Shown here: positions 43,849 through 51,945 of the stretch, one piece after another
Layout: each line of letters opens with the position of its first letter
How positions within the stretch are numbered: the first letter of the stretch is position 1
Assembly (NCBI RefSeq): GCF_900105155.1
Contig: NZ_LT629762.1
Location: forward strand, 5,031,501-5,095,500
Source of the DNA: Pseudomonas prosekii
Lineage (GTDB): Bacteria; Pseudomonadota; Gammaproteobacteria; Pseudomonadales; Pseudomonadaceae
Direction of reading: 5' to 3'
DNA length: 64,000 bases
Position numbers and translations under genes: made by a program
The notes under the pieces: generated by a model
The model's input: only the letters and a program-made list of their open reading frames with translations
Databases searched by the model: none
What the model was told of the DNA's origin: nothing

Positions 43849-45291
43849 ATGCTGTCACTGCTCACCGCTCATCCTTTGTTGGCCGCGCTGATCCTGATCC
43901 TCATCGATCTGGGGTTGTGGCGCTTGATCAGCAGTAACGGCAGCAATTGGAAACTGCTGGTGCGGCTGGTGATCTTCGCGCTGTTCAGCGTCGTGCTGTT
44001 CAACGAAGGCCTGAACCCGCTGGAACCGGCGCCGTGGGCCGACAACGTGCCGCTGCACCTGGCCGCCACCGGGTTGCAGATTGGCTGGTGGCTGTTCGGC
44101 GCGCGGACCCTGACCGTGCTGCTCGGCGCGGTGATGATGCAGCGAGTCGGGCACACCGGGCGGCTGCTCCAGGACTTGCTCGGCGCGGTGATTTTCCTCA
44201 TCGCGATCATCGCGGCCATGGCTTACGTGCTCGACCTGCCGGTCAAAGGCGTGCTCGCGACATCCGGCGCGGTGGCGATCATTGTCGGCCTGGCGCTGCA
44301 AAGCACCCTCAGCGACGTGTTCTCCGGCATCGTCCTCAACACCACCAAGCCCTACCAAATCGATGACTGGATTTCCATCGACGGCACCGAGGGCCGGGTC
44401 ACCGACATCGACTGGCGCGCCACGCGCATGCAAACCGCGCAGGGCAGCCTCGCGGTGATTCCCAATTCGCTGGCGGCAAAAGCCAAAATCATCAACTTCA
44501 GCCGCCCGAGCGACATGTTCGGCGTCTCCATCAGCCTGCAACTGAGCCCCCACGCGCGGCCCAACACCGTGGTCGAAGCGCTGGAACGGGCGATGCAGGG
44601 CTGTCGTTTTCTGCTGGATCGGCCGGCGCCGAGTGTCGCGCTGAAAACCGCTACCAGCAGTGGCATGGAGTACGAAATCAGCGGATTTGTCGCCTCGATG
44701 GAGCAGAAACGCGCGGTGCGTAATCAGCTGTTTGACCTGGCGTACCGGCACTTGCAGGCGTCCGGGATCAATCTGCTGTCGAGCGTCGAGCCGGCCATAC
44801 CGAGCAATTTCTCGCGGCCACGGGCATTGCTGGAAAGCTCGGCAATTTTCTCGACCCTGCGCGAGGAAGAGAAAGACACCTTCAGCCAGAACATGACCCT
44901 GCAAACCTTCCGCGCCGGCGAGACGATACTGGCGGCGGCGGAGGTCAGCGATCATTTGTTCATCATCGAATCCGGCGTGGTCACAGTGACGTTGACCCGC
45001 CACGGCACGCCATTCGAGTCCGGGCGCATGGGGCCGGGCGAGGTGATCGGCGAGGCCGGGATTCTGTCCGATACCTCGGTGCCTGCCGAATTCACCGCGA
45101 AGACATTCTGCGCGCTGTACCGCATCGAGAAGAGCTACCTCAAGCCGTGCCTGGACGCGCGCCACGACATCAACGACGCGATGAAAGCCTTGCTCGATTT
45201 CCGTTTGCACAAGGCCAAGGCGTTGACCGAGGACGAGCCGGTGGTGGTGCCGAAAAAGGGCTTTTTGCAGTGGCTGCGTAATCGTGCGTGA
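43849..45291 (+). CDS. MscS mechanosensitive channel fused to a cyclic-nucleotide-binding domain
   Basis: A 480-aa membrane protein. Four to five N-terminal helices (LLAALILILIDLGLWRLI, LLVRLVIFALFSVVLF, LLGAVIFLIAIIAAMAYVL) lead to the MscS pore helix GVLATSGAVAIIVGLALQ and the beta domain (PYQIDDWISIDGTEGRVTDI). The C-terminal 130 residues are a CNB/CRP-type domain (FRAGETILAAAEVSDHLFII, GEVIGEAGILSDTSVPAEF). Such bCNG channels can be gated by cyclic nucleotides with weak or no mechanosensitivity. The ATG at 43849 follows TGGAG; the frame extends 14 codons upstream without a better site. Confidence 0.9.
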   Translation: MLSLLTAHPLLAALILILIDLGLWRLISSNGSNWKLLVRLVIFALFSVVLFNEGLNPLEPAPWADNVPLHLAATGLQIGWWLFGARTLTVLLGAVMMQRVGHTGRLLQDLLGAVIFLIAIIAAMAYVLDLPVKGVLATSGAVAIIVGLALQSTLSDVFSGIVLNTTKPYQIDDWISIDGTEGRVTDIDWRATRMQTAQGSLAVIPNSLAAKAKIINFSRPSDMFGVSISLQLSPHARPNTVVEALERAMQGCRFLLDRPAPSVALKTATSSGMEYEISGFVASMEQKRAVRNQLFDLAYRHLQASGINLLSSVEPAIPSNFSRPRALLESSAIFSTLREEEKDTFSQNMTLQTFRAGETILAAAEVSDHLFIIESGVVTVTLTRHGTPFESGRMGPGEVIGEAGILSDTSVPAEFTAKTFCALYRIEKSYLKPCLDARHDINDAMKALLDFRLHKAKALTEDEPVVVPKKGFLQWLRNRA

Positions 45292-45423
45292 GCAGGTTGG
45301 CGGTTTGGGCGATTGGGCGGATGGCCGCTGTCTGGCCTAGGGGTTTTCCGGGATATTGGCTATTTGTTCGCGGCTTGCGCGGGATTAACTTAGCTCCACA
45401 CCCACTTGTGACGGAGCCCCACC

Positions 45424-45864
45424 ATGACACCGCGTATCGATTTCTACACCGCTTCGCCAGACGCGCTCAAAGCCATGATCGCTTTGGAAACTGCGGTATC
45501 GAAACTGCCGCTGGAAAAGAACCTGATCGAACTGGTCAAGCTGCGCACTTCTCAAATCAACGGCTGCGCGTTCTGCCTCGACATGCACAGCGCCGATGCG
45601 CGCAAGGGCGGCGAAGACGAGCGGCGCCTGTACACGTTGTCGGCGTGGCGCGAAACGCCATTTTTCACCCCGCGTGAGCGTGCAGCGCTGGCCTGGACCG
45701 AGTCCTTGACCCTGCTCAGCCAGACCCACGCCCCGGACGAAGACTACGAAGTGGCCATCGCCGAGTTCAGCCCCAAGGAACTGGTCGATCTGACCGTGGC
45801 GATCACCACCATCAACGCCTGGAATCGCCTAGCAGTCGGCTTCCGCAAAATGCCCCAGGCCTGA
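45424..45864 (+). CDS. AhpD-like/carboxymuconolactone decarboxylase-family protein
   Basis: A 146-aa protein of the CMD/AhpD fold with the redox motif CAFCLDMH at residues 50-57, matching peroxidase-type members that use a CxxC pair. Helical throughout. Ribosome-binding site GGAGC. Its stop lies immediately against the stop of the convergent EmrB-like gene, with no gap. Confidence 0.9.
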   Translation: MTPRIDFYTASPDALKAMIALETAVSKLPLEKNLIELVKLRTSQINGCAFCLDMHSADARKGGEDERRLYTLSAWRETPFFTPRERAALAWTESLTLLSQTHAPDEDYEVAIAEFSPKELVDLTVAITTINAWNRLAVGFRKMPQA

Positions 45865-47454
45865 TCAATGCGCATCGGCTGACGGCGCGGCCGGTGGTTG
45901 CACCTTGCGCATCAAGGGCACCATCGCCGTGGCGATGATGAAGCAGAGCATGATCATCAGAAACGCGTCGCCGTAGGTTTGCGTCTGCGCTTCGCGGTAG
46001 GTCAGCAACCACAGTTGATGCAGGCTGGCGGTGACTCCGGCGTCACCGCTTTGGCCGAGGGCGGCGAAGTTGTTGCCGACCTGGGACAGCCACTGATTGA
46101 GCGCTTCATTGGTGCTGTTGAGGTTTTCCGCCAACCGCGTGAAATGCAGGTTGGTGCGGTCATTGAGGATAGTCGCGCACGCGGCGATACCCATCGCGCC
46201 GCCCAGATTGCGCATCAGGTTGAACAACCCCGAAGCATGTTTCAGCCGCGCTGGCGCCAGCCCGCCGAGGGTCAGCGTCACGGCGGGGGGCACCGCCAAT
46301 TGCTGGGCAATCCCGCGCAGAGCTTGCGGCAGCATCAATTCCCTGGCGCCCCAGTCGTGGGTGATCGGGCTGAAATCCCACATCGACAACGCGAACAGTC
46401 CCAGCCCGGTCATCATGATCCAGCGCAAATCGATGCGATTGGCCAGAAAGGCATATAGCGGAATCGCCAGGATCTGGAACACCCCGGTGGAAAAAACCGC
46501 GAGGCCAATGTCCAGCGCGCCGTAGCCACGGACCCGGCCGAGGAACAGCGGCGTCAGGTAAATCGTCGCGAACAGCCCAATCCCGGTGACAAAGGAAAAG
46601 AAGCAGCCGAGGGCGAAGTTGCGATCCTTCAAGGCACGCAGATCGACAATCGGGTTGGCCACGTGCAGCGTGCGGCCAATGAACGCCAGGCCGGCGATGC
46701 CGCTGATCCACGCGGTGGTGAGGATCGTGCTGTCGCTGAACCAATTCCAGCGCGGGCCTTCTTCGAGGGTGTATTCCAGACAACCGAGAAACAGCGCCAG
46801 AAACAGCATGCTCAGGTAATCCGCGCCTTTGAGCAGCGACAGTTCCGGCTGATCAATCTTCACCAGCATCGGCACCGCCACCGCGACAAAAATCCCCGGC
46901 ACCAGATTGATGTAGAACAGCCAGTGCCACGATGAAATGTCCGTTATCCAGCCACCAATCACCGGCCCCAGCGTTGGCGCCAATGAGGCCACGGCGCCGA
47001 TGGTCGCGGCGGCAATCACCCGTTGTTTGCCGGTGAAGAAAAAGAACGCGGTGGTGAACACCAGCGGGATCATCGAGCCGCCGAGAAAGCCTTGCAGCGC
47101 GCGAAAGGCGATCATGCTCTGGATGTTCCACGCGGCGGCGCACAGCAGGCTGGCGAGGGTGAAACCGACCGCCGAGGCGCAGAACAACCAGCGCGTCGAG
47201 AATACCCGCGACAACCAGCCCGACAGCGGAATCACGATGATTTCGGCGATCAGGTAACTGGTTTGCACCCACGCGGTTTCGTCGGTGCCGGCCGAGAGCC
47301 CGCCGCCGATGTCGCGCAGCGAAGCCGAGACAATCTGGATGTCCAGCAGCGCGATGAACATGCCGATGCACATGCTGGCGAAGGCGAATACCTTGGTCGC
47401 CGTGGCCATGTTGGCGGCGCTTGTCGGTTGTGCCGGGGCGGCGAGGGCGCTCAT
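45865..47454 (-). CDS. DHA2-family MFS efflux transporter, EmrB-like
   Basis: A 529-aa drug/H+ antiporter with 14 predicted helices. Motifs GMFIALLDIQIVSASLRDIG (TM1), ALQGFLGGSMIPLVFTTAFF and APTLGPVIGGWITD are typical of EmrB-type transporters. Start overlaps the stop of the adaptor gene by 4 bp (ATGA), so both are made together. Their nearness to an outer-membrane factor and the lipopeptide NRPS suggests a role in export, but this is inference. Confidence 0.92.
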   Translation of the reverse strand: MSALAAPAQPTSAANMATATKVFAFASMCIGMFIALLDIQIVSASLRDIGGGLSAGTDETAWVQTSYLIAEIIVIPLSGWLSRVFSTRWLFCASAVGFTLASLLCAAAWNIQSMIAFRALQGFLGGSMIPLVFTTAFFFFTGKQRVIAAATIGAVASLAPTLGPVIGGWITDISSWHWLFYINLVPGIFVAVAVPMLVKIDQPELSLLKGADYLSMLFLALFLGCLEYTLEEGPRWNWFSDSTILTTAWISGIAGLAFIGRTLHVANPIVDLRALKDRNFALGCFFSFVTGIGLFATIYLTPLFLGRVRGYGALDIGLAVFSTGVFQILAIPLYAFLANRIDLRWIMMTGLGLFALSMWDFSPITHDWGARELMLPQALRGIAQQLAVPPAVTLTLGGLAPARLKHASGLFNLMRNLGGAMGIAACATILNDRTNLHFTRLAENLNSTNEALNQWLSQVGNNFAALGQSGDAGVTASLHQLWLLTYREAQTQTYGDAFLMIMLCFIIATAMVPLMRKVQPPAAPSADAH

Positions 47455-48572
47455 GGTGCGCTGGCCACGGCTGGGCTTTTGTCCTCGGCGCGGGTGTCCA
47501 CTTCAGCGGTCACCGACAGGCCTGGGCGCAAATGACCGAGCACGCCGTCGGCCGGATCCAGCACGATGCGCACCGGCACCCGCTGGACGATTTTGGTGAA
47601 GTTGCCGGTGGCGTTTTCCGGCGGCAACACGCTGAACTGCGCGCCGCTGGCCGGGGCCAGGCTGTCCAGATGACCATGGAATACCTGGCCCGATAACACA
47701 TCAGCACGAATAACCACGCGTTGGCCGGAGGTCATCCGCGCCAGTTGGTCTTCCTTGAAATTGGCATCGACCCACAAGCCACTCGACGGCACCACCGAAA
47801 GCAACTGCGAGCCAGCCTGGGCATACGCGCCAACCCGCGCCCGGCGATTGCCGATCACGCCATCCACCGGTGCTTTCAGCTCGGTATAGCCGACGTTCAA
47901 TTGCGCCAGATCACGCTCGGCTTTGGCTTGCATCAGTGCCGCGCGCGCCTGTTGCTTCTGTGTTTCGATCACCAGCAATTGGCGCTGGCTGGCAAGCAAT
48001 TCAGCCTGGGCGCGGGCGCTGATGGCCTGGGCGGTCTTGAACGTGGCGTTGGCGCGTTGCGCACTTTCGACCGACACCGCGTTACTGCCTACGAGTTTTT
48101 TATAGCGCGCATCGTCATCGCGTGAGCGCAAAGTCTCGGCGCCTGCGGCGTCAATCCCGGCACGCGCCTGGCCGATCACCGCGTGCTGCAATTGTTCGGT
48201 GGCATCGAGGTTGGCCAGCAGCGCTTCTTCCGCGGCCACCGCGCCTTCAGCCTTGGCCAGATTGGCGCGATAGTCGCGTGAATCGATGCGCACCAGGACG
48301 TCGCCGGCCTTGACCTGCTGATTGTCGGTGACCAGCACTGCTTCGATATAACCGGCGACTTTCGGCCCGATCACCGTGACGTCGCCGCCAATGTAGGCAT
48401 CGTCGGTTTCCTCGATAAACCGCCCGGCGCTCCACCAGTGCACGCCGTACAGCCCGATAGCCACCAGCGCACCGACCGCTGCGATCAGCAACAACAGGCG
48501 TTTGAACAGCGGTGGCTTGGGGGTTTGTACGGGGGCAGCCAGGTCGGGTTCAACGGTGGGCATGCTGGTCAT
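47451..48572 (-). CDS. HlyD/EmrA-type membrane-fusion protein
   Basis: A 373-aa adaptor with one N-terminal helix (LLLLIAAVGALVAIGLYGV), biotinyl-lipoyl halves (TVIGPKVAGYIEAVLVTDNQ and LKAPVDGVIGNRRARVGAYA), a central coiled coil (about 90-200) and a beta-barrel (SGLWVDANFKEDQLARM). Start at 48572 after AGGTAATCC. First gene of the pump operon, with a good sigma70-like promoter at 48613-48641. Confidence 0.92.
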   Translation of the reverse strand: MTSMPTVEPDLAAPVQTPKPPLFKRLLLLIAAVGALVAIGLYGVHWWSAGRFIEETDDAYIGGDVTVIGPKVAGYIEAVLVTDNQQVKAGDVLVRIDSRDYRANLAKAEGAVAAEEALLANLDATEQLQHAVIGQARAGIDAAGAETLRSRDDDARYKKLVGSNAVSVESAQRANATFKTAQAISARAQAELLASQRQLLVIETQKQQARAALMQAKAERDLAQLNVGYTELKAPVDGVIGNRRARVGAYAQAGSQLLSVVPSSGLWVDANFKEDQLARMTSGQRVVIRADVLSGQVFHGHLDSLAPASGAQFSVLPPENATGNFTKIVQRVPVRIVLDPADGVLGHLRPGLSVTAEVDTRAEDKSPAVASAP

Positions 48573-48601
48573 GGCGGATTACCTGTGGGAATCGGGTCTT
48601 T

Positions 48602-48641
48602 ATTACGGGTGTAATATGACGCAGGTAATATTTTGTCGCAA
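48602..48641 (-). promoter_or_regulatory. Promoter and palindromic operator of the EmrAB-like operon
   Basis: On the minus strand TTGCGA and CATATT are 17 bp apart, a good -35/-10 pair. The perfect inverted repeat ATTACgggtGTAAT (48602-48615) overlaps the -10 and start-site region, where a repressor would be expected. A related GGTAATAT lies within the spacer. No regulator gene adjoins. Confidence 0.6.
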
Positions 48642-48709
48642 TTGGTATTTGTTGCCGGTCGTCAGGTGTTATTCCGCGGTAAGGGGATTGATCAATTTGC
48701 AGCGGCGTC

Positions 48710-49186
48710 AGACAGTGCGCCATCGCGAGCAAGCTCGCTCCCACATTCGATCTGTGCCGAACACTGGTTTTGTGATCAACCACAATCCCCTGTAGGAGCA
48801 AGGCTTGCCCGCGAAGGCGATCCGTCAGCCAACACTTATTTCGCAGTTGCCGGCGCCATCGCGAGCAAGCTCGCTCCCACATGGGGACTGCGGTGAACAC
48901 TGGTTTTGTGATCAACCACAATCCCCTGTAGGAGCGAGGCTTGCCCGCGAAGGCAATCCGTCAGCCAGCACCTATTTCGCAGTTGCCGACCCCATCGCGA
49001 GCAGGCTCACTCCTACATGGGAACTGCGGTGAACACTGATTTTGTGATCAACCACAATCCCCTGTAGGAGCGAGGCTTGCCCGCGAAGGCGATTGGTCAG
49101 CCAACACTGATTTCGCAGTTACCGGCCCCATCGCGAGCAAGCTCGCTCCCACATTGGAGCTGCGGTGAACACGGTTTTGTGATCGA
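48710..49186. repeat. Tandem REPIN array, 136-bp period, second copy
   Basis: TGTGATCAAC (TGTGATCGAT in the last copy) recurs at 48771, 48907, 49043 and 49178, spaced 136, 136 and 135 bp. Each unit contains TAGGAGC-AGGCTTGCCCGCG and the inverted CATCGCGAGCAAGCTCGCTC. A half unit precedes at 48720. The array fills the 614-bp gap between the outer-membrane factor and the adaptor gene; no supported gene lies in it. Confidence 0.93.
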
Positions 49187-50599
49187 TCACAATCCTGCCG
49201 GCGCCACTTCCCATGCGCCGCCCAGCGCCGTGTACACATTCACCTCGGCGATCAGTTGCGCGAGGCGATCGGTGATCAGGGTTTGCCGGGCGCTGAACAG
49301 CGAGCGTTGGGCGTCGAGAAAGACCAGATGGCTGTCGACGCCGATGCGGTAGCGGTGCTCGGCCATTGCGTAATAGTCCTGACTGGCCTGGACAAAAGCC
49401 CGTTGAGCGCTGAGTTGATCGCTGTAAGTCTGGCGCGCTGCCAACCCGTCGGCGACTTCCTGGAAAGCCACCTGGATCGACTTTTGATATTGCGCAACGG
49501 AAATGTCTTTTTGCAATTTCGCGTAGTCGAGGCTGGCGCGCAGGCTGCCGGCGTTGAAAATCGGCAGGTTGATTTGTGGCTGAAACGTCCAGCCCCCAGA
49601 GCCGCCCTTGAACAAACCGGACAGCTCCAGGCTGCTGCTTCCCGCATTGGCGGTCAGGCTGATGCTGGGGAAAAACGCTGCTCGGGCCGCGCCGATATTG
49701 GCGTTGGCGGCTTGCAACTGGTACTCGGCTTGTACGATATCGGGGCGGCGTTGCAGCAGGTTCGACGGCAAACCGGCGGGCACTTGCGCGAGCAGATCGT
49801 TGGCCAGCGGTTGCCCGGGAATCGACTCGGCCACCGGCGCGCCAACCAGCAGGGTCAGCGCGTTGATGTCTTGCGCAACCTGCCGGGTATAACGCGCAAG
49901 GCTGGCGCGGGTGCTATCGACGCTGGTCTGCGCCTGAATCCGGTCGAGTGCCGAAACCTTGCCGGCCTGGCTGGTGCGCGTAGTCAGGCGCAGGCTCTGC
50001 TCATCGGCGGCGAGGGTCTGGCGGGTCAGTTCGAGCAATTCCTGATCGGCGCGCCACGTCAGGTAGGCATTGGCGACGTTGGCGACCAGGCTCAGTTCGG
50101 CGCTGCGTCGCGCCTGTTCCGTTGCCAGGTAATTGAGCATTGCCTGCTCGCTGAGGCTGCGCACGCGGCCGAAAAAATCCAGCTCGTAGGCACTGATACC
50201 CAACGTCGCCGAATACGCCGAAGTAATTACCGCGTCATTCGCGCCCGTCACGCTGGCCGGGACGCGTTGGCGTTTGCCCGCGCCGGTCGCGGAAACGGCG
50301 GGGAACAGGTCGGCTCGCTGGATCCGGTATTGCGCCTGAAACGCTTGCACATTCAGCGCGGCGACACGCAAATCGCGGTTATTCACCAAGGCTTCGGCAA
50401 TCAACTGCTGCAATCCGCGATCACGGAACAGCAACTGCCAATCCATCGCCGCTGTCGTTCCTGATACGGCTGCAGCGTACGCCGGACCTTGCGGATACTG
50501 CGGCGAAACCGGCAACTGCGGCGTCTGGTAATCAGGAACCAGCGAGCAACCGCCAAGCAGCAGCGCCATGCCCAGATACCACATCGATAAGCCTTTCAT
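49187..50599 (-). CDS. NodT-family outer-membrane factor lipoprotein
   Basis: A 470-aa outer-membrane channel lipoprotein with lipobox [12 protein letters not shown] and two OEP domains ([40 protein letters not shown]). Begins 29 bp after the luxR stop, ribosome-binding site AAGG, so likely an operon with luxR. A nodT-type gene beside luxR and the first NRPS gene is the usual layout of Pseudomonas lipopeptide clusters. May pair with the EmrAB-like pump. Confidence 0.92.
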   Translation of the reverse strand: MKGLSMWYLGMALLLGGCSLVPDYQTPQLPVSPQYPQGPAYAAAVSGTTAAMDWQLLFRDRGLQQLIAEALVNNRDLRVAALNVQAFQAQYRIQRADLFPAVSATGAGKRQRVPASVTGANDAVITSAYSATLGISAYELDFFGRVRSLSEQAMLNYLATEQARRSAELSLVANVANAYLTWRADQELLELTRQTLAADEQSLRLTTRTSQAGKVSALDRIQAQTSVDSTRASLARYTRQVAQDINALTLLVGAPVAESIPGQPLANDLLAQVPAGLPSNLLQRRPDIVQAEYQLQAANANIGAARAAFFPSISLTANAGSSSLELSGLFKGGSGGWTFQPQINLPIFNAGSLRASLDYAKLQKDISVAQYQKSIQVAFQEVADGLAARQTYSDQLSAQRAFVQASQDYYAMAEHRYRIGVDSHLVFLDAQRSLFSARQTLITDRLAQLIAEVNVYTALGGAWEVAPAGL

Positions 50600-50628
50600 T
50601 CACGCGCCTTGCAGCAGATCAACAGCGC

Positions 50629-51432
50629 TCACGCCCCGGCCATCCACTTGGCCAGACCATGCCGGCCACTGACGCCGAGTTTCGCCGCCGCGCGTTTGAG
50701 GTAGGTTTCGATGGAGCTGGTTTTAACCCTGAGCTTCTCCGCCATTTCCGGCACCGTGCCGCCGCTCAACAAACCCAGGCACACCTCTTTTTCCCGCGCC
50801 GACAAAGTGATGTCGCCGTGTTCCAGCCGCGTATAAAACTCCCGTTGCAACGGCGTCTGTTCTCCAAGGCTGCCGATAACGTGCGCTTGCGGTTTGTCCG
50901 GGGTGGTTTGGCGACTGATGTAGGCGTGGCACTCGATCAGCGGCAGCAAGGTTTGCGAGAGGTTTTTCAGAAACGCCAGTTCAGACAGGGAAAACACCCG
51001 TTGCGTGGGCGGACGATAGAGGGAAATCACACAGCGTCGATTGGAGTTGCGCGACACCAGATTGCATTGGTGGGACGTGTCGCGCGGGTGCGCGCTGCGG
51101 GTGCGGGCGTTCATCTGGATCAGCAGCGAGTCGTCCATGTCGATCAGGGTTTTGAGCAGCGGATGATCATCGCGCTGTTGCAATGTTCGAGAGGGCGAGG
51201 GCGTTGCCTGCTCAAGGCTGGCGCTGCCGAGCAGCTTGATCTCGAGAATGCTTGCCTGGCGCTCGTCGAGGGTCCATTCGCTGAGATCGACGAGGTCGAC
51301 CGGCACCAGTTTCTCCACCAGATGCAGCAGGTTCGCGGCAAACCGGTCGTCGCCGGTGCTGGCGATCAGCTCGCCTAACTCGCCGTAGAAATGGGGGCTT
51401 TCAATGTTGCGGATACTGCTGGTCAGACCCAT
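50629..51432 (-). CDS. LuxR-family regulator of the lipopeptide locus
   Basis: A 267-aa protein with a C-terminal LuxR HTH (LSAREKEVCLGLLSGGTVPE, KTSSIETYLKRAAAKLGVSG) and an N-terminal region of about 190 residues without a recognised autoinducer-binding signature. Start at 51432 (AGGATGATCAGAAA before ATG) is preferred over a GTG at 51471. LuxR proteins of this type flank Pseudomonas lipopeptide synthetases and are needed for their expression. Divergent from the NRPS. Confidence 0.9.
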   Translation of the reverse strand: MGLTSSIRNIESPHFYGELGELIASTGDDRFAANLLHLVEKLVPVDLVDLSEWTLDERQASILEIKLLGSASLEQATPSPSRTLQQRDDHPLLKTLIDMDDSLLIQMNARTRSAHPRDTSHQCNLVSRNSNRRCVISLYRPPTQRVFSLSELAFLKNLSQTLLPLIECHAYISRQTTPDKPQAHVIGSLGEQTPLQREFYTRLEHGDITLSAREKEVCLGLLSGGTVPEMAEKLRVKTSSIETYLKRAAAKLGVSGRHGLAKWMAGA

Positions 51433-51945
51433 TTTCTGATCATCCTTGAAGTCAAAACGTGGTGCGGCCACTCATTGGAAACTCGGCGTTCCTGTTCTCC
51501 TTGAACATGCCCGAATGCCCGAGTTGTATTTAAGCCATGGAACTGTGCAACGTCTGTAGCGGAATTCGGGGACAAACCTGCCATGAAAATCGCGTGGAGA
51601 AATTGACGCTTTCACCAGGAAACTCTTTCGAAGGCTGTTGGGAGGAACCTTGAAAATTAGTTAACTCTCTGAAAAGGAAGGCATTTCAATAGCAGAGACT
51701 GACCACCAGTCCCTGCACAATCTGTAGCCGATCTCCTACACACTTTTCAGCTTTCCCTGTCCGCCCGATTGATCAACCAAGGCTCTGCGTCGGGCGTCTG
51801 GCGTTGTCCGGGTTTCCGGTGACAGACACCCGTCAGAGCCGGTGCTTGAATACGGAAAAAACCTGTACAGGGCCGTGCGCCCGACACCGTCATGCCAAGA
51901 CCGGGTTTGACTGCGCGCATCGACACCTCCCATGAGACGGACCTT
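51433..51945. promoter_or_regulatory. Divergent luxR-NRPS intergenic region
   Basis: About 510 bp with no supported gene. A 10-bp palindrome CCTGTACAGG at 51862-51871 lies 74 bp before the NRPS start and could be part of a LuxR-type operator. AT-rich stretches at 51650-51690 could hold promoters. Neither is firm. Confidence 0.35.

Noticed and set aside
48633..49032. Small frames in the gap before the pump operon
   Set aside because: Their translations repeat with the 136-bp REPIN period and lack start signals.
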